Assembly: GCF_000015165.1 (NCBI RefSeq)
Contig: NC_009485.1
Location: 7,459,501 to 7,523,500, forward strand
DNA: 64,000 nt
Direction: 5' to 3'
Source: Bradyrhizobium sp. BTAi1
GTDB taxonomy: Bacteria > Pseudomonadota > Alphaproteobacteria > Rhizobiales > Xanthobacteraceae
The translations under genes and the position numbers were made by a program. Below the pieces are notes generated by a model. It saw only the letters and a list, made by a program, of their open reading frames with translations. It ran no database searches and was not told the origin of the DNA. Of the stretch, positions 25,593 through 34,195 are shown one piece after another (within the stretch, counting starts at the first letter, position 1; each line of letters opens with the position of its first letter).

Positions 25593-26933
25593 TCACTTCT
25601 CCCGGAACGCCCGCATCAGCTGGTCGTGCAGCGGCTTCATCAGATAGGACAGAACGGTGCGATCGCCGGTCTGGACGAAGGCCTCCACCGGCATGCCCGG
25701 GATCAGCTTGACGTCGCCGAGCCGGGCGATCTCCTGCGGCGGCATCGACACGCGGATGGTGTAATAGCTCTGGCCGGTGCGCTGGTCGGTGGTGACGTCG
25801 GGCGAGACGCGGCTGACCACGCCGTTCAGCTCCGGCGTTGTGCGCTGGTTGAAAGCGGACAGCCGCAGCAGCGTCTTCTGGCCGACCTGCAGCTTGTCGA
25901 TGTCCTGCGGATTGACCTTGGCCTCAACCTGCAGGTCGTCGGCCTGCGGCACGATCAGCATGATCGTGTCGCCGGCGGTGATGACGCCGCCGACGGTGTG
26001 GACGGAGGATTGCAGCACCATGCCGTCCTGCGGCGCGCGGATGTCGACCCGGCGCAGCTGGTCCTCGGCGGTGACCTTGCGCTCGACGAACTCGCCGATC
26101 TTGTCGGTGGTCTCGCGCAGATCCTTCGACACCTCGCTGACCATGTCCTTGTCGACCTGGATGATCTGCAGCTCGGTCTCGCTGATCTTGCCCTTGGCCT
26201 GGGCCCGGGCGGCGATGAATTGCGCGCGCTCGCCGTTGAGGCGGGCGGTGTCGCGCTCCAATGTGGTCAGGCGCGACAGCTGCACCAGATGCTGCTCATA
26301 GAGCTGGCGCACGCCCTCGAGTTCCTTCTGCACCAGCGCGATCTCCTGCTCCTTGGCGCTGACCTGCGCCGAGAGGCCCTCGATCTCCTCGGTGAGCTGG
26401 GCGACGCGTTCGCGCAGCTGCGCCTTCTGGCCGATGCGGCCATTGACGCGCACCTCGAACAGCTTGGTCTCCGACGCCAGCAGGCCGCTGACGTCGGGGT
26501 CGCTCAGCCGCTGCAGCAGCTGCTGCGGGAACAGGATCTTGGCCCAGCCACGCTGCTCGGCCTCCAGCCGGGCGGCGCGCGCCAGCAGCGCATCGAGGTT
26601 CTTGGTGACGATGGCAAGACTCGCCTTGGTCACCGTGTCGTCGAGCCGCACGACGATATCGCCGGACTTGACGACATCGCCGTCGCGGGCCCGCAGCTCG
26701 CCGACGACACCACCGGTCGGATGCTGCACCTTCTTGACGTTGGATTCGACCACGATCTGGCCGGGCGCGATCAGCGCGCCGGAGATCTGCTGGGTCGCGG
26801 CCCAGCCGCCGAGCCCGCCAGCGACGACCGCGACCACGGCCATGCCGACGATCAGGTGCAGCCGGATCGACTGCCGCACCCCGACCGTCTTGCCCGGTCC
26901 GATCGCGGCGCCTGTGATGACTTGGCTGCTCAT
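25593..26933 (-). CDS. HlyD-family membrane fusion protein of type I secretion
   Basis: 446 residues. One N-terminal membrane helix (LIVGMAVVAVVAGGLGGW, about 28-45), a biotinyl/lipoyl-like hairpin half (VKKVQHPTGGVVGELRARDGDVVKSGD), a long coiled-coil middle (about 110-290) and the second lipoyl half (VDIRAPQDGMVLQSSVHTVGGVI). The end (GMPVEAFVQTGDRTVLSYLMKPLHDQLMRAFRE) is typical of the PrsE/AprE/HlyD adaptors that link the inner-membrane ABC exporter to TolC. It is the last gene after the exporter (26998-28746). Its start overlaps a tiny upstream frame, suggesting coupled translation. Confidence 0.93.
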   Translation of the reverse strand: MSSQVITGAAIGPGKTVGVRQSIRLHLIVGMAVVAVVAGGLGGWAATQQISGALIAPGQIVVESNVKKVQHPTGGVVGELRARDGDVVKSGDIVVRLDDTVTKASLAIVTKNLDALLARAARLEAEQRGWAKILFPQQLLQRLSDPDVSGLLASETKLFEVRVNGRIGQKAQLRERVAQLTEEIEGLSAQVSAKEQEIALVQKELEGVRQLYEQHLVQLSRLTTLERDTARLNGERAQFIAARAQAKGKISETELQIIQVDKDMVSEVSKDLRETTDKIGEFVERKVTAEDQLRRVDIRAPQDGMVLQSSVHTVGGVITAGDTIMLIVPQADDLQVEAKVNPQDIDKLQVGQKTLLRLSAFNQRTTPELNGVVSRVSPDVTTDQRTGQSYYTIRVSMPPQEIARLGDVKLIPGMPVEAFVQTGDRTVLSYLMKPLHDQLMRAFREK

Positions 26934-27007
26934 GGAACCTGGCTGCTCATGGGATTCGACGGTTCATGGGATTCGACGGTCATGACTTGTTCGACGGTCA
27001 TGACTTG
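26920..27007. repeat. Micro-duplications at the exporter/adaptor junction
   Basis: Three overlapping direct duplications lie in the 64-bp gap between the two genes: GGCTGCTCATGG (26923, 26941), TCATGGGATTCGACGGT (26947, 26964) and TCGACGGTCATGACTTG (26973, 26991). They copy parts of the exporter's end and the adaptor's start, as replication slippage would. Confidence 0.85.
26930..26950 (-). other. Six-codon upstream frame MSSQVP overlapping adaptor start
   Basis: A duplicated copy of the adaptor's first codons gives ATG AGC AGC CAG GTT CCA TGA. Its stop shares ATGA with the true adaptor ATG (26933). It could serve as a coupling leader. Whether it is translated is unknown. Confidence 0.45.
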
Positions 27008-28746
27008 GCGACCCCTGCCTCGGAGACGATCTTGATCGGCGACGGCGGCGCGCCGCGTGGCTGCAGGACCTGCGCGAGCACCGTTTCCTTGGCACCGAAC
27101 GCCTGCATCCGGCCATCCTTCATCACCAGCACCTGATCGACCGCCTCGATGCCGATCGGCCGGTGTGCGACGACGATGACAATGGCCCCGCGCGCACGCG
27201 CCGAGCGCACCGCGCGCGACAGGGCCTCGTCGCCCTCAGTATCGAGATTCGAGTTCGGCTCGTCGAGAACGATCAAGAACGGCTTGCCGTAAAGGGCGCG
27301 CGCCAGCGCCACCCGCTGCGCCTGTCCCGCCGAGAGCGCCGCGCCCTGCTCGCCGACCTGGGTGTCGTAGCCCTCGCGCATCTTGATGATCATGTCGTGG
27401 ACGCCGGCTTCCTTTGCCGCGGCGATGACGGCATCGGCGGAGGCGTGCGGATCGAAGCGGCTGATGTTCTGGGTCACCGTTCCGGCGAACAGTTCGACAT
27501 CCTGCGGCAGATAGCCGATATGCCGGCCGAGCTCGTCCGAGGACCATTGATCCAGCGCCGCACCGTCAAGCCGGACATGGCCGCGCACCGGACGCCACAC
27601 ACCGACCAGCGCCCGCACCAGCGAGGATTTGCCCGAGGCGCTCGGCCCGATGATGCCGAGGCCATTGCCGGCCGAGAGCGCAAAGGTGACGTCCTGCACG
27701 ATCAGCTTCTGGTCGCCCGGCGCCACGATCGAGATGCTCTCGACCGAGAGCTTGCTGACCGGCGGCTGCAGCAAGGTCGGCGTGGGACGCGCTGGCATGG
27801 TGTGCAGCAGCTGGCTGAGGCGGTGCCAGCTCTGGCGCGCCGCCACGAAGCTTTTCCAATGCGCGATCGCGAGATCGACCGGAGCCAGCGCCCGCGCGCT
27901 CAGGATCGAACCGGCGATGATGATACCGGCGGTAGCCTCCTGGTGAATCACCAGATAGGCGCCGACCGCAAGGACCGCCGATTGCAGCATCATGCGCAGC
28001 ACCTTGGCGATCGCGCCGAGGCCGCCGGCCACATCGCTGGCGCGCTGGTTGCCGGCGAGATATCGATCGTTGGTCTCGCTCCAGCGCTGCATCATCCGCC
28101 CGGCCATGCCCATCGCGACCAGCACTTCGGCGTTGCGACGGCTGGCGGTGGCGAGATCGTTGCGGCGGGCAGCGAGTCCCATCGCCTCCTTGGCCGGGGT
28201 CCGGGTGAGGAACTCCGTGACCAGGGTCAGTGTCACCAGAATGACAGCGCCGACCAGCGCGGTGACGCCGAGCAGGACGTGAAAGGCGAAACAGATCGCG
28301 AGGTAGAGCGGCAGCCACGGCAGATCGAAGAACGCGCCGGGCCCCTGGCTGCCGAGAAAGCTCCGGATGTTGTCGAGATCGCGCAACGGCTGCAGTCCCT
28401 CGTTGCGGCCGCCGACCGCCAGCGGCAAGCGCACCACCGTATCGAACACCCGCGCATTCAGGCTTTCGTCCAACGCCGTCCCGATCCGCCCGAGGATGCG
28501 GCTGCGGATCATGTCGAGCGCGCCCTGCGCGACATACAGGCCGGCGGCGATGATGATGAGGCCGATCAGGGTCGGCACACTCCGGCTCGGCAGCACCCGG
28601 TCGTAGACCTCGAGCATGAAGATCGAGCCGGTCAGATACAGCAGGTTGACGACGCAACTCATCAGTCCGACGCCGATGAAGGCGCTGCGGCAGCCCCTCA
28701 ATGCGTCGCGAAGCTCGGAAGGTCCGGTGCCGAATGGGGGCAGCAT
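26998..28746 (-). CDS. Type I secretion ABC exporter (permease-ATPase)
   Basis: 582 residues, PrtD/PrsD class without an N-terminal C39 peptidase. The membrane domain (about 15-300) begins SAFIGVGLMSCVVNLLYLTGSIFMLEVYDRVLPSRS. The ATPase has Walker A GPSASGKSSLV (near 365), the Q-loop IGYLPQDVELF, the signature LSAGQAQRVALARAL and Walker B FLIVLDEPNSNLD. It drives one-step secretion of C-terminally tagged proteins through HlyD and TolC partners. Two likely cargo genes lie just upstream on the same strand, and the adaptor gene follows. No outer-membrane TolC gene is in the window. Confidence 0.94.
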   Translation of the reverse strand: MLPPFGTGPSELRDALRGCRSAFIGVGLMSCVVNLLYLTGSIFMLEVYDRVLPSRSVPTLIGLIIIAAGLYVAQGALDMIRSRILGRIGTALDESLNARVFDTVVRLPLAVGGRNEGLQPLRDLDNIRSFLGSQGPGAFFDLPWLPLYLAICFAFHVLLGVTALVGAVILVTLTLVTEFLTRTPAKEAMGLAARRNDLATASRRNAEVLVAMGMAGRMMQRWSETNDRYLAGNQRASDVAGGLGAIAKVLRMMLQSAVLAVGAYLVIHQEATAGIIIAGSILSARALAPVDLAIAHWKSFVAARQSWHRLSQLLHTMPARPTPTLLQPPVSKLSVESISIVAPGDQKLIVQDVTFALSAGNGLGIIGPSASGKSSLVRALVGVWRPVRGHVRLDGAALDQWSSDELGRHIGYLPQDVELFAGTVTQNISRFDPHASADAVIAAAKEAGVHDMIIKMREGYDTQVGEQGAALSAGQAQRVALARALYGKPFLIVLDEPNSNLDTEGDEALSRAVRSARARGAIVIVVAHRPIGIEAVDQVLVMKDGRMQAFGAKETVLAQVLQPRGAPPSPIKIVSEAGVAKS

Positions 28747-29025
28747 CGATCTTTTTCCAGGTCAGATGGCTTGATGGTTAGTAGAGCGTGTACGGCAGAC
28801 GGAGCGCGGCGTCTTCAGTATACCTGCTCTGGTCGAATCCGCGCAACCAAGCACGGCAGTTGGTGAGCAGGAGCGCGGCGCGACGCCGCGCTCCGCAGAC
28901 CGTCCGTATCAATTCAGCCGGCCTTTATGAGGCGCCAGCCCGGCAAGCCCGGCCGCAGCGCCGGCCGACGATGTCGAGGACCCCAGGGTCAGACCCGGTC
29001 GGCCAAGACCATCGCGCCCTACACC

Positions 29026-30186
29026 CTAGACCAGATGAAAGCCGTCATGCAGCACCGCAGGATGGGCGAGCGATTGGAGCTGAGCGTCGAGGCCCAATCC
29101 ACCGACGGGATGAGCGGATGCAAGATCCGCCCCGTGGCCCACGGCATGGGCGACCGCCAAACCGGGTATGATCGTGTGGAAGCCGATCGCATGAATCTGC
29201 GCCAAATCCACCATCGTCAAGAACTGAAACGACTTCTCGTTACCGAACTCGTTGAACGGATCTCGCGGACCCTGCACGCCGGTATTGAGGAAATCCGCCG
29301 GGTCAGACGTCTGACCGTAATCGGCAAGCTTGGTCTTGCCGCCATCGAGCGAGAAATAAGCTGCCGGAGACGTGCTGGACTGTGTCGAATACAGGCGAAC
29401 GCCCGGCGCCGTATAGCGATAGAAGTCGAAGATGGGCGGCAGATCTTCCGATGGCGCCAACTGCATCCGGCCGAGACCGTGGGTCAGCTCGTGCAAGGCG
29501 ACGGCGACCGGATTGGGCACATCGGCATCGAGATGAATGCCCGCATCGTCGGTGGTGGGATCATTCGGATTGAGATGGACATTGGCTGGCTTCGTCGGAT
29601 CGTCCGTCACCTTGAGCTCGGGATCGTAGAGCGTGAACAGCTTCACCTGCGCCCCGGTCACCGTAATGAGCGACCTGCCATCGATCGAAGATCCCGAGGG
29701 CAGCGAGGCGAAGGTCCGATCACCGGCCGCGGCGCTGCCCGACAGCAGGTCGTGCACCTTGGAATATGACAGGCCCCAGGCACTGTCGGGACCCCCGTCG
29801 GCGCCCCGGCCGGTCCCGCTGACATCGACCTGAAAGTTGACCGTGATCCTGTCGGTGATTGCACCGCTCAGCATGGCAGCCGCTTGCTCGATCCCGGCGC
29901 GGATCGCGGCCGGAGCCTTCATCGCGGCGGCATCGTAGATCAAGTTGAAGACCATGCCTCCCTGGTCGATCGTCACGACGGCGCCGCCAGCGGGTGCCGT
30001 CGGCGCAGCTGCCGTCATCCCGCCAGACTGAGGTTCCGGCCCGGGCGCCACGGCATGGAGACGATAGCCGACCGCTTCAGGCAGATCAGGTAAGACGAAC
30101 TCGTCCAACACTGAGTCGAAGAGATCTTGTGAATCGAAGAGATGATGTTGATCGAGCACCCGATGCGGCGCCAGTACAGACTTCAT
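29026..30186 (-). CDS. Metalloprotease-like type I secretion substrate 1
   Basis: 386 residues without a Sec signal peptide. An acidic N-terminal stretch and an Ala/Pro/Gly linker (54-70) precede the core VFNLIYDAAAMKAPAAIRAGIEQAA. Zinc motif HELTHGLGRMQ is at 232-242: HExxHxxG as in metzincins, but with Gln242 where the third His would be. MVDLAQIHAIGFH follows near 335. The protein ends LHDGFHLV, the same tail type as its paralogue (30888-32108) and the giant adhesin. It lies 280 bp upstream of the exporter gene, so it is a probable cargo. Zinc-protease activity is inferred from the HExxH motif only. Confidence 0.85.
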   Translation of the reverse strand: MKSVLAPHRVLDQHHLFDSQDLFDSVLDEFVLPDLPEAVGYRLHAVAPGPEPQSGGMTAAAPTAPAGGAVVTIDQGGMVFNLIYDAAAMKAPAAIRAGIEQAAAMLSGAITDRITVNFQVDVSGTGRGADGGPDSAWGLSYSKVHDLLSGSAAAGDRTFASLPSGSSIDGRSLITVTGAQVKLFTLYDPELKVTDDPTKPANVHLNPNDPTTDDAGIHLDADVPNPVAVALHELTHGLGRMQLAPSEDLPPIFDFYRYTAPGVRLYSTQSSTSPAAYFSLDGGKTKLADYGQTSDPADFLNTGVQGPRDPFNEFGNEKSFQFLTMVDLAQIHAIGFHTIIPGLAVAHAVGHGADLASAHPVGGLGLDAQLQSLAHPAVLHDGFHLV

Positions 30187-30844
30187 TTGGTCTACTCTGC
30201 TTGCTCGACGGACCTTTGCGGCCGTCGCGTGTCATGATGAATGATCCTGAATCAAAGAAGCGGTGATCCAAGACGCATGTTGTCGAAGCGGCCTACGTCC
30301 GCATCGCCATTTGCCGGATTTGGATTGACGGATCACGACGGCGCTCGTCGTCTGACCTTCCGCCGTTGACCATCGCATCGCCGCTCACGATTCTGGGGTG
30401 GCTGCCGACCTCGTCCCCGATCCTTCGATCGGGTGACTGAATTGCTTCATCATCGCCCTGACAAACAACGACGGCGGGGGAACTTTGTGTTTCATCGACG
30501 CAGAAAGCAACACACTTTTAGATTGAAGACATCGGATCGCCACGTACCAACTACTTCCGGAAAACAGACGATCCGTGTTCTCACGCAGCGTCAGCCGCGA
30601 CGCATCATCGATCTTTGGCATCCTCGGCAATGACCAAGGCGCCTCGATCGTCATGACTGCCGTCGCGGCGCGCCCCCACGGTCGCGCGCAGCTAGCGATG
30701 AGTACGACGTCCCGATGTTCCTCCGATGCGACCACGGCCCGTGCCGCTGCTCGCTGCGCAGGAGCCGTCAACGCCGCAGAGACACCTTCTGATCTCGGAG
30801 CATCCAGGGAGATCATCTGTCGAAGCGCGGCGGGCACCTGGTGA
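30187..30844. other. Intergenic region between the two protease genes
   Basis: About 660 bp without a convincing gene. A 150-codon frame (30837 to 30385, minus strand, GTG start, no ribosome site) begins just past a terminator hairpin. Its product has no recognised motif and its composition is like shadow frames, so it is not called. Part of the region (30440-30600) is lower in GC than the flanks. A promoter for the first protease gene may lie at the 30187 end. Confidence 0.5.
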
Positions 30845-30870
30845 GACCGCCGGCATGGCAGCCGGCGGTC
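30845..30870 (-). terminator. Hairpin after metalloprotease gene 2
   Basis: Perfect 10-bp stem GACCGCCGGC / GCCGGCGGTC with loop ATGGCA, 18 bp beyond the stop codon at 30888. No T run follows on the minus strand, so it may pause or protect the transcript rather than end it. Confidence 0.6.
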
Positions 30871-30887
30871 CGCTCTGCGTCCTTCCC

Positions 30888-32108
30888 CTAGACGAGGTGG
30901 AAATCGCCATGATGCAGCAAGGGGTGCGCGTTGTGAAACAGCTCATCCCAGCCGCTATGCAAATCCGCGACACCGGGCGCACTCGCATTGCTTCCGCCCG
31001 CGGACGCGACCGCGCTCGCGGATGCAGAGTTGCCAACCGGCGTTCCGGTGATCTGCGCGACCGAGAAGGCCGGAATGGACGTATGGAAGCCCAACGCGTG
31101 CATCTGCTGCAGATCGACCATCGACAAGGTGCTGGGCGTATCGTTGAAATAAAACTCGTTGAACGGATCCCGATCACCTTGAACGCCACCGTCGAGAAAG
31201 TCGGCCGGGTCCGAGGTCTGACCGTAATCGGCCAGCTTGGTCTGACCACCGTCGAGCGAGAAATAGGCTGGCGGTGCCTTTTGCAGATCGGCCGAGTACA
31301 GACGCGTACCCGGACTCGTATAGCGGTAGAACTCGAAGATGCTGGGAGAGCTCTCCGGCACCTTCGTGATCGACAGCGGCATGTTCGTTCGCCCGAGCGC
31401 GTGGGTCAGCTCATGCAGCGACAGGGCGACCGGATTTGGGGTATCGGTAGCAAGATGGACGAATCCGTCGTCCGAGGTCTGATCATTGGCTTTGAGAAGG
31501 GTGACGTTCGGATTGAACAGATTGAACAGCTTCATCTGCGCGGCGTAGACGGTGACAACCGACGCACCGCCGATCGTCGACCCCGACGGAAGCGAGCTGA
31601 ACGTCTGATCGCCGCGCGGCGCGCTGGCGGCGAGCAGATCGTGGACGCTCGAATAGTTGATGTTGTTCCAGCCCCAGTCAGGATCGGCTGAGCCGCCGCC
31701 GCCCGTACCGCTGATGTCGACCTTGATGTTGACGGTGATCCTGTCCGTCAGCGACGAGCTGAGGATACCGGCGGCCTCCTCGAGGCCCGCGCGAACACTC
31801 GCAGGCGCCGACATCGAGGCTGCATCATAGATCAGATTGAAGACAACGCCGCCCGAATCTACCGTCACGACCGAACCACCGGCCGGCGCCGATGGACCAG
31901 CCTGCCCCGGCGTTGCTGCAGTCGCTCCTGATCCCGCGGCGGACGCACCGTCTCCACCGCCCTGCAGCGCCTGTGTTTGCAGCTGATTGGCTTGCAGCTG
32001 GTAGGGCTGCAGGCCGTGAAATGAGCTGAAGATTGAATCGACCTCCCAAGGCGAATCCCAGAGATCCTGGAAGTCAACGGTCCCTCGCAGGTTGGCAGCC
32101 GTTCTCAT
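30888..32108 (-). CDS. Metalloprotease-like type I secretion substrate 2
   Basis: 406 residues, a paralogue of the product of 29026-30186 along most of its length (shared VVFNLIYDAA, TDRITVN, SLPSGS, KLADYGQTSDPADFL, RDPFNEF). The N-terminal 75 residues differ: Gln-rich QPYQLQANQLQTQALQ, then an Ala/Gly linker. The zinc motif HELTHALGRTN is at 232-242, with Asn242 in place of the third metzincin His. The C-terminus is HHGDFHLV. GAGGACGAC precedes the ATG. No Sec signal is present. Gene duplication beside the exporter suggests both are exported together, perhaps with different targets. Similar Bradyrhizobium proteins are, as I recall, filed as a metalloprotease family of unknown target. Confidence 0.85.
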   Translation of the reverse strand: MRTAANLRGTVDFQDLWDSPWEVDSIFSSFHGLQPYQLQANQLQTQALQGGGDGASAAGSGATAATPGQAGPSAPAGGSVVTVDSGGVVFNLIYDAASMSAPASVRAGLEEAAGILSSSLTDRITVNIKVDISGTGGGGSADPDWGWNNINYSSVHDLLAASAPRGDQTFSSLPSGSTIGGASVVTVYAAQMKLFNLFNPNVTLLKANDQTSDDGFVHLATDTPNPVALSLHELTHALGRTNMPLSITKVPESSPSIFEFYRYTSPGTRLYSADLQKAPPAYFSLDGGQTKLADYGQTSDPADFLDGGVQGDRDPFNEFYFNDTPSTLSMVDLQQMHALGFHTSIPAFSVAQITGTPVGNSASASAVASAGGSNASAPGVADLHSGWDELFHNAHPLLHHGDFHLV

Positions 32109-32538
32109 GTCGTCCTCTCATGCTCTTGATTGAGGTCTGGAACGTCCCGATCGAATGGTCACGGCCATTCAGCGCCCGGACAGCGGCGTTCTGCGCCATC
32201 GGCCTCCCGAGCCGATGCGTAGCCGTCGAAAAAGAACCGAAGCGGATGGCTGGGATGGCTCCCGACGTCCGTCAGCGGCTCTACGCAATGCTATCGGAGG
32301 CGGCGCTGACGCTCAGAGACACAGCGCAGAAAAGACGTTTCGACAGAATTCATCCGCCTGAATCGAGAGCCGGATGAATCGAGATCTGAGCGCATAGCGC
32401 CGCCTGTCGGACAGCGCTGAAAACGAACGGTACATAGCCATGGCCCCCCTGCCCTGGTTATCTTAAGTTGCGTCGCTCTTCCGAACTCGCGGCTGCTTCT
32501 GGCCGAAGACACGCTCGGTCGCATGTCGCAATTCATTC

Positions 32539-32560
32539 ACGCGATACAAATGTATCGCGT
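32539..32560. promoter_or_regulatory. Candidate operator: 22-bp palindrome
   Basis: ACGCGATACA-AA-TGTATCGCGT has perfect 10-bp arms around two bases. It lies about 430 bp upstream of metalloprotease gene 2, in AT-rich sequence with no gene call. Its form suits a dimeric regulator. The regulator is unknown. Confidence 0.45.
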
Positions 32561-32578
32561 CACCACAAGTTGGATCGT

Positions 32579-32599
32579 ATGACGATGTCCATTCGTCAT
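32579..32599. promoter_or_regulatory. Second dyad, ATGACGA-N7-TCGTCAT
   Basis: Perfect 7-bp arms with a 7-bp centre, 18 bp from the palindrome at 32539-32560. Could be a second operator half or a hairpin in a leader. Confidence 0.35.
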
Positions 32600-33001
32600 C
32601 ATTTCCTGGCCTAAGCAGGCCCATTCGGCGCGGTCGTATCGTTTCATTGATCACTTATGACCATCTGCGGCCAAAAGTCTGCCTGCTCCGAAATAAGATT
32701 GACAAAGTTCCTTTTCCTGATCAGGGGCACAGCCCATCGAAAACAATACTAAGAGCCATCAAAAGCCGGCCCCCGGCATACGATACGACGGCAGCTTCGA
32801 ACTCAGCCTTTGAATGCTACAGGGAGTGCCAAAGGCTGGGACTGTTTGTACGATCACGCTGATCAGGATGAGGCCAAGCAGCGCTTTTACGTATCGGCCA
32901 GCCGTTCGTGCCGCACGATGCGTGCATCGAGGATCGCGCGTTCGGTGCTTGCGAGCCTGCTTCGGGTCCAACCATGAGTCTCACAAGCGACAGCGGCGTC
33001 C

Positions 33002-33985
33002 TCACATGGCCTTGCTGGTCGCGGACTCCGTTGCCCGAACGCAGCGAACACCGCGATCCGCGGCAAGACTCACGGCTGGCGGCAATGCGTTGAGGCAACG
33101 CGGTTCGGCCAATTGACAACGCGGCGCGAAGGAACAGTTTTGCGGCGCCTGGTCGAGCGACGGCGGCGTCCCCGGGATCGTCTGCAGCCGCTCGCCCCGC
33201 TTGGCGGCATGCACGGTCGATGCGAGGAGGCCGCGCGCGTAGGGATGCGCCGGATCGCGCACGATGTCACGCAACGCGCCGTATTCGACGATCTGCCCGG
33301 CATACATCACGGCGACACGGTCGCAGATTTCGATCGCCACACCGATGTCGTGGGTGACGAAGATGACGGACATGCCGAGTTCGCGCTGCAGCTCGCGCAA
33401 AAGTAGCAGGATCTGGATCTGCACGGTGGCATCGAGGGCGGTGGTCGGCTCGTCTGCCAGCAGCACTTTGGGCCGGCACGCCAACGCCAGCGCGATCATC
33501 GCGCGCTGCCGCATGCCGCCCGACATCTCGTGCGGATAGGATTCCAGCCGGCGCTTCGCCGAGGGGATGCGGACCACATCGAGCATCTCCAGCGCCCGCG
33601 CGTAGCCTTCGGCGTAGCTCTTGCCCTCGTGCCGCATCACGGTCTCGGCAATCTGCTTGCCGATCGTATAGACCGGATCAAGCGCCAGCCCCGGCTCCTG
33701 GAAGATCATCGACACCATGCGGCCGCGGAACTGCGACAGCTCCTCATCGCCCATGGCGAGCACGTCACGGCCCATCACCTTGACCTGGCCTGATATCTGC
33801 GTCCGCTTCTTCGGCAACAGCCGCATCAGCGCCCGCATCGTCACGCTCTTGCCCGAGCCGGACTCACCAAGCAGCCCGAGCACCTCGCCATCGCCGAGCG
33901 ACAGGCTGACATCGTTCACCGCATGCACCGTGCGATCGCCAGTGAAGCGGATGGTGAGGTTGTCGATCTCGACGAGGTTGGTCAT
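33002..33985 (-). CDS. Oligopeptide ABC transporter ATP-binding protein (DppD/OppD-like)
   Basis: 327 residues from MTNLVEIDNLTIRF. The in-frame extension to 34093 is translated from a repeat and rejected. Walker A is GESGSGKSVTMR, the signature is MSGGMRQRAMIALAL and Walker B is KVLLADEPTTALD. The C-terminal oligopeptide/dipeptide domain has the Cys cluster NCSFAPRCQLAEPRC typical of OppD/DppD, which carries an iron-sulfur site in some relatives. It powers the permease pair at 37106-38961. It is the last gene of the operon, separated from its partner ATPase (35831-36880) by the amidase and small-subunit genes. Confidence 0.92.
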   Translation of the reverse strand: MTNLVEIDNLTIRFTGDRTVHAVNDVSLSLGDGEVLGLLGESGSGKSVTMRALMRLLPKKRTQISGQVKVMGRDVLAMGDEELSQFRGRMVSMIFQEPGLALDPVYTIGKQIAETVMRHEGKSYAEGYARALEMLDVVRIPSAKRRLESYPHEMSGGMRQRAMIALALACRPKVLLADEPTTALDATVQIQILLLLRELQRELGMSVIFVTHDIGVAIEICDRVAVMYAGQIVEYGALRDIVRDPAHPYARGLLASTVHAAKRGERLQTIPGTPPSLDQAPQNCSFAPRCQLAEPRCLNALPPAVSLAADRGVRCVRATESATSKAM

Positions 33986-34011
33986 GGGGTTTTGATCCTC
34001 ACAAACCCGGT

Positions 34012-34190
34012 GTCGTGCCCGTATGCGGCGCGCGTTGCTGGTAGCCCGGATGAGCGACAGACGACGCCTCTTCGGCGTCGGCGCCAGCGACATCCGGGTT
34101 CACCAGCGACACCGCGTGAGAACCCGGATGTCGCGTCCGCCTCCGCCCTGCGGGCGCGGGCTTCCGCTCATCCGAGCTACGATTCCCGCT
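34012..34190. repeat. Inverted-repeat region (GTAGCCCGGATGAGC family)
   Basis: GTAGCCCGGATGAGC on the left and GCTCATCCGAGCTAC on the right form a pair about 130 bp apart. Inner pairs are GCCTCTTCGGCG and ACATCCGGGTT/AACCCGGATGT. It separates the amidase and DppD-like genes. Confidence 0.65.
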
Positions 34191-34195
34191 CCGCT

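Larger units (their letters stand above)
32109..33001. other. Long AT-richer intergenic region with dyads
   Basis: About 890 bp between the peptide-ABC operon and the protease gene. It is visibly lower in GC than its surroundings, especially 32460-32820. Two dyads lie at 32539-32599. A 70-codon minus-strand frame (32971-32759) contains a hydrophobic segment KALLGLILISVIVQTVPAF, but no ribosome site or family was seen, so it is not called a gene. The region probably holds the promoter of the protease/exporter unit. Confidence 0.55.

Noticed and set aside
30385..30837. 150-codon minus-strand frame between the protease genes
   Set aside because: It opens with GTG without a ribosome site, begins beyond a terminator hairpin and shows no known motif or clear coding bias.
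32759..32971. 70-codon minus-strand frame with a hydrophobic segment
   Set aside because: No ribosome site and no family match. A hydrophobic run alone is weak support; noted in the intergenic entry.
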